A DNA stretch of 5,787 bases from Alistipes sp. (GTDB taxonomy: Bacteria > Bacteroidota > Bacteroidia > Bacteroidales > Rikenellaceae): the NCBI GenBank assembly GCA_017391185.1, contig JAFOZN010000204.1, positions 1-5,787 on the forward strand. Direction: 5' to 3'. The position numbers and the translations under genes are program-made. The notes under the pieces were generated by a model that did no database searches, was not told where the DNA came from, and was given only the letters and a program-made list of their open reading frames with translations. Positions within the stretch are counted from its first letter, which is position 1. Each line of letters opens with the position of its first letter. This document shows positions 1 to 5,170 of this stretch, piece by piece.

Positions 1-21
1 CTAATAATTAGAAATTATTAG
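1..21. repeat. Perfect inverted repeat upstream of pdxA
   Basis: Arms CTAATAATT (1-9) and AATTATTAG (13-21) are exact reverse complements around the 3-base loop AGA. The right arm directly abuts the TATATTTG promoter element at 22-29, so the repeat occupies the spacer between the -7 element and the expected -33 position. That placement suits a repressor operator. It could instead be the end of an AT-rich terminator hairpin of an upstream gene, and it may extend past the window edge. The symmetry is seen directly; the role is inferred. Confidence 0.6.
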
Positions 22-30
22 TATATTTGC
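22..30 (+). promoter_or_regulatory. Bacteroidota -7 promoter element for pdxA
   Basis: TATATTTGC matches the Bacteroidota -7 consensus TAnnTTTG exactly. A transcript would begin near position 36, giving a leader of roughly 15 bases before the pdxA ATG at 52. The matching -33 TTG would lie at or before the left edge of the window and cannot be checked. The leader is A-rich and has no Shine-Dalgarno site, as is usual in this phylum. Confidence 0.6.
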
Positions 31-51
31 GAATTAAATAGAACGAACTTT

Positions 52-1143
52 ATGTCAGATAATAGACTCAAAATAGGAATTACACAAGGTGATGCCAACG
101 GCGTAGGTTGGGAGATAATACTCCGCACCTTGGCCGATCAGCGCATGACAGAGCTTTTTACCCCTGTGGTATATGGCTCTAAGCAGGCGGCTGATTTTTA
201 CTCAAAACTCCTCAATGAAGAGGAGGGATCTGTGCAGTTCAACGTAGTATCTTCGGCCGAGGAGTCTCGCCGTGGCAAGGTAAACTTGGTGGAGTGTGGT
301 CAGATTAATCCTCAACCAGGCGTAGCATCTGCGGAGGCAGGCAAGGCTGCGGTAGAGGCTTTGGAGAGAGCTATGGCGGATCTCAAAGCGGGAGATATTG
401 ATGCTATGGTGACAGCGCCGATAATGAAGGAGACAGCCCAGAGCGAGACCTTCCAATTCACAGGTCACACCGAGTTTGTGGCCTCTCACTTGGAGGGCGA
501 GCCGATGATGATTATGTGCAGCGACCGCCTCAGAGTGGGTTTGGTCACTATCCATATCCCAGTCTCAGAGGTTAGCCAGAGCATCTCGAAGGAGAAGATA
601 CTTTCATCGCTCACTACCCTGCGTCAGAGCCTGAAGGCTGATTTCGGCATCGTAGAGCCACGCATCGCAGTACTCTCGCTGAATCCACACGCTGGTGAGG
701 GCGGTATGCTCGGCTCGGAGGAGCAGGAGATTATCAAGCCAGCCATCGAGGAGGCTTTCCAAGAGGGAACATTGGCATTTGGTCCATTCCCAGCCGATGG
801 TTTGTTCGCTACGGGAGCTTATGCCAAATATGACGCCATCTTAGCGATGTACCACGATCAGGGGTTGACTCCGTTTAAGACACTCTCGCCCGATGGTGTG
901 AACTTCACAGCGGGACTCTCTGAGGTACGTACCTCACCAGATCATGGTACGGCATACGACATCGCAGGTAAGGGTGAAGCCGATCCACAGTCGATGCGTA
1001 ATGCTATATATGCCGCTATCGACATCGTGCGTAACCGCCGTAATTGGGCATACTGGAATCGCAACCCATTGCAGCGTTTCGAGCGTGAGAAGGGACGCGA
1101 TGTTTCGGTCAAGGATTTGAAGCTACCTGAGATAGAGGAGTAG
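52..1143 (+). CDS. pdxA: 4-hydroxythreonine-4-phosphate dehydrogenase PdxA
   Basis: PdxA is a cytoplasmic enzyme of the DXP-dependent vitamin B6 pathway. It oxidises 4-phosphohydroxy-L-threonine with NAD(P), and the product decarboxylates to 3-amino-1-hydroxyacetone phosphate, which PdxJ uses. The 363-residue product opens with GITQGDANGVG (8-18), a variant of the family's GITxGDPxGIGPE motif. It has TAPIMKE (121-127), GHTEF (138-142), THIP-type IHIP (167-170), LNPHAGEGG (210-218), AMYHDQG (265-271) and RTSPDHGTA (293-301). The metal-binding histidines of E. coli PdxA (166, 211, 266) fall here at 168, 213 and 268 with identical spacing, so the enzyme should be active. It is about 34 residues longer than the E. 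coli protein because of a charged C-terminal tail (about 331-363). The ATG at 52 puts the first motif at the usual distance. No other B6 gene is visible nearby. The family call is firm. Confidence 0.96.
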   Translation: MSDNRLKIGITQGDANGVGWEIILRTLADQRMTELFTPVVYGSKQAADFYSKLLNEEEGSVQFNVVSSAEESRRGKVNLVECGQINPQPGVASAEAGKAAVEALERAMADLKAGDIDAMVTAPIMKETAQSETFQFTGHTEFVASHLEGEPMMIMCSDRLRVGLVTIHIPVSEVSQSISKEKILSSLTTLRQSLKADFGIVEPRIAVLSLNPHAGEGGMLGSEEQEIIKPAIEEAFQEGTLAFGPFPADGLFATGAYAKYDAILAMYHDQGLTPFKTLSPDGVNFTAGLSEVRTSPDHGTAYDIAGKGEADPQSMRNAIYAAIDIVRNRRNWAYWNRNPLQRFEREKGRDVSVKDLKLPEIEE

Positions 1144-1150
1144 GCGGGGA

Positions 1151-1182
1151 AATTCAAAATTAAGAATTCAAAATTCAAAATT
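1151..1182. repeat. AT-rich AATTCAAAATT tandem repeat
   Basis: Three exact copies of the 11-mer AATTCAAAATT lie at 1151-1161, 1165-1175 and 1172-1182; the last two overlap by four bases. The block begins eight bases after the pdxA stop codon. Similar AATTCAAAATT strings are a familiar low-complexity intergenic motif in Bacteroidota, and on the minus strand they read as an ILNF-rich false peptide. TCAAAA (1175-1180) can pair with TTTTGA (1193-1198), but no U-tract follows, so I do not call a terminator. Confidence 0.7.
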
Positions 1183-1210
1183 GAGAACTTGGTTTTGAGA
1201 TTTAAGTTTA
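1181..1210 (+). promoter_or_regulatory. Possible promoter for the two small membrane genes
   Basis: TTG (1181-1183), a 19-base spacer and TAAGTTTA (1203-1210) approximate the Bacteroidota TTG-N19-TAnnTTTG promoter, with one mismatch in the final base of the -7 element. The ATG of the first small gene is 13 bases further on. In an AT-rich stretch such a match can arise by chance, so this is tentative; the genes could equally be read through from pdxA. Confidence 0.3.
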
Positions 1211-1223
1211 AGAGAGAAGAGTT

Positions 1224-1430
1224 ATGGAGAGAAAGAAGCAGTGGAAGATTACCCTTTGGATGCAATACTTAGTATTGGTTTTGGCGATAGTGCTTTTGAG
1301 TATTTACATTTGCGATTATTGCACCACAAAACAAGTTAACTGGTTTTATGTCGGCTTGGGTATAGCAATGATTTTTAACTCCGTATTCAGCATTAGAACC
1401 GCCAAACGCGAAATACGCAAGGAGGAGTAA
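1224..1430 (+). CDS. Small two-helix membrane protein, function unknown
   Basis: I do not recognise this 68-residue protein. It has a basic N-terminus (MERKKQWK), a first hydrophobic helix at about 11-30, a short polar loop (DYCTTKQVN, 31-39), a second helix at about 40-57 and a strongly charged tail (AKREIRKEE, 60-68). The positive-inside rule predicts a helical hairpin in the inner membrane with both ends in the cytoplasm. The first helix is followed by a tail-like loop rather than a signal peptidase site, so secretion is unlikely. The A/G-rich stretch AGAGAGAAGAG precedes the ATG. The next gene, 27 bases downstream, has the same size and layout, which argues that both are real rather than chance open frames. 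By eye, its base use is more AT-rich than in pdxA or thrS. Confidence 0.7.
   Translation: MERKKQWKITLWMQYLVLVLAIVLLSIYICDYCTTKQVNWFYVGLGIAMIFNSVFSIRTAKREIRKEE
1280..1312 (+). promoter_or_regulatory. Possible intragenic promoter within the first small gene
   Basis: TTTG (1280-1283), a 21-base spacer and TACATTTG (1305-1312) match both Bacteroidota promoter elements. A transcript would start near 1319, inside the first small gene, and could serve the second small gene and thrS. The -7 element is exact, but the location in an AT-rich membrane-helix coding stretch makes a chance match plausible. Confidence 0.22.
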
Positions 1431-1457
1431 GAGGGAATGTAGAAACTACGAGCGACA

Positions 1458-1658
1458 ATGAAAAAGAGTAGTGTTCAAATTCTACTGGGTATTGCGACCT
1501 GCCTATGTTCAGGGGTGGGACTATGTAGCGCAATAGTGGATTTCCATACTAAGGTAGAAGCTACGCCCAAATTTATAACATTTAACTCCTTGGGGCTCTT
1601 ATTCGGAGCTTTACTGATAGCTAAAGCGCTAAGAGAGAGAAGAAAAGATAGAGAATAA
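1458..1658 (+). CDS. Second small two-helix membrane protein, function unknown
   Basis: This 66-residue protein is not recognised. It begins MKKSS, has a hydrophobic helix at about 7-27 rich in small residues and containing three cysteines (15, 17, 23), a polar loop (DFHTKVEATPK, 28-38), a second helix at about 39-56 and a basic tail (KALRERRKDRE, 56-66). The predicted topology is the same in-out-in hairpin as in the preceding gene. The loops begin similarly (DYCTTK in the first, DFHTKV here), and both tails are Arg/Lys/Glu-rich, hinting at distant paralogy. The 27-base gap between them suggests co-transcription. Helix 1 could be misread as a signal peptide, but no clear cleavage site follows. 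Nothing in the sequence identifies a partner or activity. Confidence 0.68.
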   Translation: MKKSSVQILLGIATCLCSGVGLCSAIVDFHTKVEATPKFITFNSLGLLFGALLIAKALRERRKDRE

Positions 1659-1747
1659 ATAACGTATTAACCGAGCCGAGGGCGTATTCCGTCTCGTAAT
1701 TGTGGAAGCGCAGTAAGGCTCAAAACATAAAACATTAAAAACACATT
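1659..1747 (+). other. Leader and gap before thrS
   Basis: The first half is GC-richer and can form a modest hairpin: CGAG (1677-1680) with CTCG (1693-1696), plus GG (1681-1682) with CC (1689-1690) across a two-base bulge. CGTATT occurs twice (1663-1668 and 1683-1688). The last 30 bases are A-rich, as is usual before Bacteroidota start codons. There is no U-run after the hairpin, no TAnnTTTG promoter and no T-box consensus. thrS is probably read from an upstream promoter. Confidence 0.4.
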
Positions 1748-3691
1748 ATGATTAAAATCACTTTTCCAGATGGCAACATGAAGGAGTTTGCCAAAGGAAC
1801 AACCGCTTACCAAGTGGCGGAGAGCATCAGCCCTCGTTTAGCTGCCGACTGTCTGGCTGCTTCGGTAAATGGCACTACAGTAGATATGATGGGTGCCATC
1901 AACGAGGACGCAACAATTAAATTTTACAAGTGGGACGATGCCGAGGGCAAGCACGCCTTCTGGCACACTTCATCACACCTCTTGGCTGAGGCTTTGCAGG
2001 AGCTTTATCCTGGTATCAAGTTTGGTATCGGCCCAGCTATCGAGAGCGGATTCTACTACGATGTAGATTCTCCAACGCCTATCACCGAGGGTGATCTGCC
2101 TAAGATCGAGCAGAAGATGCAGGAGTTGGCACGTCAGAAGGAGGATGTAGTGCGTACCGAGGTTTCAAAGGAGGAGGCACTGAAGACCTTCACCGAAAAG
2201 GGCGATCAGTACAAGGTAGAGCTTATCCAGGATTTGGAGGATGGTACTATCTCATTCTACACCAACGGCTCTTTCACAGACCTTTGTCGTGGCCCACATA
2301 TCCCAAATACAGGAGTTATCAAGGCCGTTAAGCTCACATCTGTTGCAGGTGCTTACTGGCGTGGTAATGAGAAGAACAAGATGCTCACACGTATCTATGG
2401 TATCTCATTCCCTAAGAAGTCTATGCTCGATGAGTACCTCGCTATGATCGAGGAGGCTAAGAAGCGTGACCACCGTAAGTTGGGTAAGGATTTGGAGCTC
2501 TTTATGTTCTCTCAGCGCGTAGGTCAGGGCTTGCCTATGTGGTTGCCTAAGGGTGCTGAGTTGCGCGACCGTTTGGAGCGTTTCTTGCGCCAGATCCAGA
2601 AGGAGCACGGCTACCAGCAGGTTATCACTCCACACATCGGCGATAAGGATCTCTACGTTACATCAGGTCACTACGCTAAGTATGGTAAGGATTCATTCCA
2701 GCCAATCCATACCCCATTCGAGGGCGAGGAGTATCTGTTGAAGCCTATGAACTGTCCTCACCACTGTGAGATTTTCCGCGCTAAGCCGCGTTCATATAAG
2801 GATCTTCCTATCCGCTTGGCTGAGTTCGGTACAGTATATCGCTATGAGCAGTCGGGCGAGTTGCACGGCTTGACACGTGTGCGTAGCTTTACTCAGGATG
2901 ATGCTCACCTCTTCGTACGTCCAGACCAGTTGTTGGAGGAGTTCGAGAAGGTTATCGACATCGTACTCTACATCTTCCGCACACTCAAGTTCGAGAACTA
3001 TACAGCTCAGATCTCATTGCGCGATCCTAACAACACCGAGAAGTATATCGGTTCGGATGAGAATTGGGAGAAGGCTGAGTCAGCTATCGTGAAGGCTTGT
3101 CAGGAGAAGGGCCTTAAGACTACAGTAGAGACTGGCGAGGCTGCATTCTACGGTCCTAAGTTGGACTTCATGGTTAAGGATGCTTTGGGCAGAAGCTGGC
3201 AGTTGGGTACAATTCAGGTAGATTACAACCTCCCTGAGCGTTTCGACCTTACATACAAGGGTGCTGACGACAAACCTCACCGTCCAATCATGATCCATCG
3301 TGCGCCATTCGGCTCTATGGAGCGTTTCGTAGCGGTATTGTTGGAGCATACGGCAGGAAAATTCCCATTGTGGCTCACTCCAGATCAGGCTGTGGTATTG
3401 CCTATCTCAGAGAAGTTCAACGACTACGCAGCAGAGGTAGCCAAGAAGCTCGGTTTGGAGGATGTACGTGTACAGGTTGACGAGCGTAACGAGAAGATCG
3501 GACGTAAGATCCGTGACAACGAGCTCAAGCGTATCCCATTCCTCTTGATCGTAGGTGAGAAGGAGGCTGCCGAGGGTAAGGTTTCAGTTCGTGTACAGGG
3601 CGAGGGCGACAAGGGCTCGATGACTGTGGAGGAGTTCGCAGCTCACATCAACTCTTTGGTCAAGGCTGAGATCGCAGCAAACAAGATGTAA
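1748..3691 (+). CDS. thrS: Threonyl-tRNA synthetase
   Basis: This cytoplasmic class II aminoacyl-tRNA synthetase charges tRNA-Thr with threonine and edits serine mischarging. The 647-residue product is full length (E. coli 642). The domains in order are TGS (about 1-62), the editing domain (about 63-240), the catalytic core (about 241-540) and the anticodon-binding domain (about 545-640). The editing-site residues are all present: H73 and H77 in HTSSH, C180 and H184 in CRGPH. The zinc ligands that select threonine are C336 (MNCPHH), H387 (DDAHLF) and H517 (MIHRAP), in line with E. coli C334, H385 and H511. Class II motif 2 appears as [17 protein letters not shown] (363-379, with R365 contacting ATP), and motif 3 as [11 protein letters not shown] (517-527). 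infC follows 57 bases downstream in the same frame, the classic pairing. No truncation or oddity is seen. Confidence 0.98.
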   Translation: MIKITFPDGNMKEFAKGTTAYQVAESISPRLAADCLAASVNGTTVDMMGAINEDATIKFYKWDDAEGKHAFWHTSSHLLAEALQELYPGIKFGIGPAIESGFYYDVDSPTPITEGDLPKIEQKMQELARQKEDVVRTEVSKEEALKTFTEKGDQYKVELIQDLEDGTISFYTNGSFTDLCRGPHIPNTGVIKAVKLTSVAGAYWRGNEKNKMLTRIYGISFPKKSMLDEYLAMIEEAKKRDHRKLGKDLELFMFSQRVGQGLPMWLPKGAELRDRLERFLRQIQKEHGYQQVITPHIGDKDLYVTSGHYAKYGKDSFQPIHTPFEGEEYLLKPMNCPHHCEIFRAKPRSYKDLPIRLAEFGTVYRYEQSGELHGLTRVRSFTQDDAHLFVRPDQLLEEFEKVIDIVLYIFRTLKFENYTAQISLRDPNNTEKYIGSDENWEKAESAIVKACQEKGLKTTVETGEAAFYGPKLDFMVKDALGRSWQLGTIQVDYNLPERFDLTYKGADDKPHRPIMIHRAPFGSMERFVAVLLEHTAGKFPLWLTPDQAVVLPISEKFNDYAAEVAKKLGLEDVRVQVDERNEKIGRKIRDNELKRIPFLLIVGEKEAAEGKVSVRVQGEGDKGSMTVEEFAAHINSLVKAEIAANKM

Positions 3692-3748
3692 TCGGGGCTA
3701 ACCCATACATCACTAAATAAACAGAAAGTAACTAAACTAAAGACTAAT
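3692..3748 (+). other. thrS-infC spacer carrying the infC initiation region
   Basis: This 57-base spacer has no stop codon in the infC frame and no in-frame ATG. It is A-rich with recurring ACTAAA (3713-3718 and 3731-3736, and ACTAAAG at 3737-3742 with a shifted start), which fits the unstructured initiation regions of Bacteroidota. No TAnnTTTG promoter and no convincing hairpin are visible, so thrS and infC are probably co-transcribed. Confidence 0.5.
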
Positions 3749-4351
3749 TTGGCAATTACACAAAAACCGTTTGCACCACGTCCACAGGGCGGAGCAAACA
3801 ACAAGCCTCAGCAAGGAGCGCGAGGACGAGTAGAGAAGGAGAATCCTAATCGAATCAACAACGAGATTACAGCACCTATGGTGCGCTTGGTGGGCGAGAA
3901 CGTAGAGCCTAACTTGGTGGTACCTATCCGTCAGGCATTGGCTATGGCTGATGAGATGGAGTTGGATTTGATCGAGATTTCGCCTAAGGCAGATCCTCCT
4001 GTATGTCGCATCGCCGACTATCAGAAGTTCCTCTACCAGCAGAAGCGTAAGGCTAAGGAGATCAAGGCTAAGCAGGTGAAGGTTGTGGTGAAGGAGATCC
4101 GTTTCGGTCCTCAGACTGACGATCACGACTACAACTTCAAGCTCAAGCATGCCGAGAACTTTATCAAGGAGGGTGCCAAGGTGAAGGCTTCGGTATTCTT
4201 CCGCGGACGCTCTATCGTCTTCAAGGAGCAGGGAGAGATCCTTTTGTTGCGCTTTGCTACCGATTTGGAGGAGATCGCCAAGGTGGAGATGATGCCTAAG
4301 CTCGATGGCAAGAAGATGAATATGATGCTTGCTCCTAAGGGTAAGAAATAG
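3749..4351 (+). CDS. infC: Translation initiation factor IF-3, non-AUG start
   Basis: IF3 binds the 30S subunit, prevents premature 50S joining and checks the initiator tRNA-start codon match. The 200-residue product has a basic, Q/N/P/G-rich N-terminal extension (1-33), then the N-domain starting at NRINNEI (34-40) with [10 protein letters not shown] (44-53), a Lys-rich linker helix (about 92-112) and the C-domain (about 113-198) with [18 protein letters not shown] (115-132). E. coli IF3 has 180 residues; the excess is the N-terminal extension. The start drawn here is TTG at 3749. The nearest in-frame ATG codes for residue 44 inside the conserved domain, so a non-AUG start is required; an in-frame ATT at 3755 is an alternative. 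Rare start codons in infC are known in E. coli (AUU), where IF3 represses its own translation. rpmI and rplT, its usual followers, are absent here. Confidence 0.96.
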   Translation: MAITQKPFAPRPQGGANNKPQQGARGRVEKENPNRINNEITAPMVRLVGENVEPNLVVPIRQALAMADEMELDLIEISPKADPPVCRIADYQKFLYQQKRKAKEIKAKQVKVVVKEIRFGPQTDDHDYNFKLKHAENFIKEGAKVKASVFFRGRSIVFKEQGEILLLRFATDLEEIAKVEMMPKLDGKKMNMMLAPKGKK

Positions 4352-4404
4352 GCTTATTCCCAGAGTGTAGTTCTCACTTAGGCTTAGGGCCAAAGTATGA
4401 TAGT

Positions 4405-4453
4405 AAGAATCCGACACGGAGGTCGATTATTCGGCTTCCATGTCAGATTTTTG
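4405..4453 (+). terminator. Long hairpin with T-tract, likely terminator of thrS-infC
   Basis: Bases 4405-4426 pair with 4431-4452 around the loop TTAT: AAGAATC with GATTTTT, GACA with TGTC, and GGAGGTCGA with TCGGCTTCC. Of 22 positions, two are C/A mismatches (4412/4445 and 4417/4440) and three are G-T wobbles. The descending arm ends in TTTTT (4448-4452), so the structure has the A-tract, GC stem and U-tract form of an intrinsic terminator, and its symmetry could let it act on both strands. It begins 54 bases after the infC stop, before the next gene's own promoter. Function is inferred from form and position. Confidence 0.72.
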
Positions 4454-4456
4454 CGT

Positions 4457-4471
4457 AAAAAGGAGCTTTTT
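4457..4471. repeat. Short A-T hairpin after the terminator
   Basis: AAAAAG (4457-4462) and CTTTTT (4466-4471) are exact reverse complements around the loop GAG. With one G-C pair it is a weak stem. It may back up the terminator just upstream or be A/T-rich sequence flanking the promoter at 4486. Confidence 0.4.
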
Positions 4472-4485
4472 CTCAGCAAAATTAT

Positions 4486-4493
4486 TAACTTTG
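4486..4493 (+). promoter_or_regulatory. -7 promoter element for the cytidylyltransferase gene
   Basis: TAACTTTG matches the Bacteroidota -7 consensus exactly. It ends five bases before the ATG at 4499, so the predicted transcription start falls at or next to the start codon and the mRNA would be nearly leaderless. No TTG is seen at the expected -33 distance (around 4463-4467), which lowers confidence. Its position after a terminator supports a new transcription unit. Confidence 0.5.
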
Positions 4494-4498
4494 TGCTT

Positions 4499-5149
4499 AT
4501 GAAGAGAGTAGCATTTGTCCCTATCAGGCTCAATAGCCAGCGCGTGGAGCGAAAAAACCTCAGAGAGTTGGGGGGCCGCCCGATGATGACCTACCTGCTG
4601 GAGAGCTTAGCAGCAGCTAAGAATATAGACGAGGTATATGTCTTTTGCAGTAATCCTGAGGTAGAGAAGTATCTCCCTGCGGGGGTGAAATTCCTGCGCC
4701 GTAGCGAGGAGTTGGATCAAAACACCACACTCGGTAGAGAGATCTACGATGCCTTTACACAGGAGGTCGATGCCGACATCTACATCTTGGCACACACCAC
4801 TTCGCCCTTTATCCGCACCTCGACCATCGAGCAGGCGGTGGACGCCGTAGAGAGTGGTGAGTATGATTCGGCCTTCAGCGCCGAGCGCATACAGACATTC
4901 ACTTGGTGGCAAGGCAAGCCGCTGAACTACGCTTTGAAGTCGGTGCCACGCACTCAGGATCTGGAACCGATATACGTGGAGACCTCGGCATTCTTTATCT
5001 TTAAAAAGGAGCTTTGGCTCAAGCACCATCGCCGCATAGGTTTTAAGCCATACATCGCCGTGACGGATCGTGTGGAGAGTATGGATATAGACAATCCCGA
5101 TGACTTTACCTTGGCAGAGGCAATCGTCAAGGCAGAACTGAACAAATAA
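4499..5149 (+). CDS. CMP-sugar synthetase family cytidylyltransferase
   Basis: The 216-residue product belongs to the acylneuraminate cytidylyltransferase family, which couples CTP to a nonulosonic acid such as sialic acid or to a related acidic sugar, giving a CMP-sugar for surface glycans. Motif 1 fits the nucleotide-binding pattern P-x-R-x2-S-x2-[IV]-x2-K-N (P8, R10, S13, V16, K19, N20), followed by LRELGGRPM (21-29). HTTSPFIR (99-106) stands where NeuA proteins have QPTSPLR. MDIDNPDDF (195-203) carries the D-x-D pair (D196, D198) that binds metal in NeuA. The frame stays open upstream to an ATG at 4397, but that extension crosses the terminator and promoter and lacks family similarity, so the ATG at 4499 is chosen. 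No neuB- or neuC-like partner is in view, so the exact sugar is unknown. A secreted esterase gene follows after 21 bases. Confidence 0.85.
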   Translation: MKRVAFVPIRLNSQRVERKNLRELGGRPMMTYLLESLAAAKNIDEVYVFCSNPEVEKYLPAGVKFLRRSEELDQNTTLGREIYDAFTQEVDADIYILAHTTSPFIRTSTIEQAVDAVESGEYDSAFSAERIQTFTWWQGKPLNYALKSVPRTQDLEPIYVETSAFFIFKKELWLKHHRRIGFKPYIAVTDRVESMDIDNPDDFTLAEAIVKAELNK

Positions 5150-5170
5150 CCTTTACAAATTCTAAACTAA

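Noticed and set aside
942..1265. A 107-codon minus-strand frame over the end of pdxA and the intergenic repeat
   Set aside because: Its ILNFEFLILNF segment is just the translated AATTCAAAATT repeat, and the rest is a shadow of pdxA.
1437..1442. A start-stop ATG-TAG pair preceded by GGAGGAG between the small genes
   Set aside because: It could be a minimal regulatory frame, but the GGAGGAG is the Glu-coding end of the first small gene and Bacteroidota depend little on Shine-Dalgarno pairing.
1659..1747. T-box riboswitch or hairpin terminator before thrS
   Set aside because: The 89-base gap is too short for a T-box, lacks its conserved antiterminator bulge, and its small hairpin has no following U-run.
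52..3691. Functional link between pdxA and thrS through hydroxythreonine as a threonine analogue
   Set aside because: Only proximity supports it. The ThrRS active-site and editing residues are ordinary, two unrelated genes lie between, and no shared regulatory site was seen.
4349..4386. Direct repeat TAGGCTTA at 4349-4356 and 4379-4386
   Set aside because: Eight bases in two copies with no other insertion hallmarks; compatible with chance.
3737..4417. A 226-codon open frame on the minus strand across infC
   Set aside because: It mirrors infC exactly, is Leu/His/Arg-rich and repetitive as expected from the reverse of GAG/AAG-rich codons, and resembles no known protein. infC on the other strand is certain.
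4352..4460. A tRNA or small RNA gene between infC and the next gene, suggested by GGTCGATTATTC
   Set aside because: No cloverleaf can be assembled; the bases are explained by the long single hairpin at 4405-4453.
4397..4498. A 34-residue N-terminal extension of the cytidylyltransferase starting at ATG 4397
   Set aside because: It would translate through the long terminator hairpin and the TAACTTTG promoter, and the family begins directly before the P-x-R-x2-S motif, which the ATG at 4499 provides.
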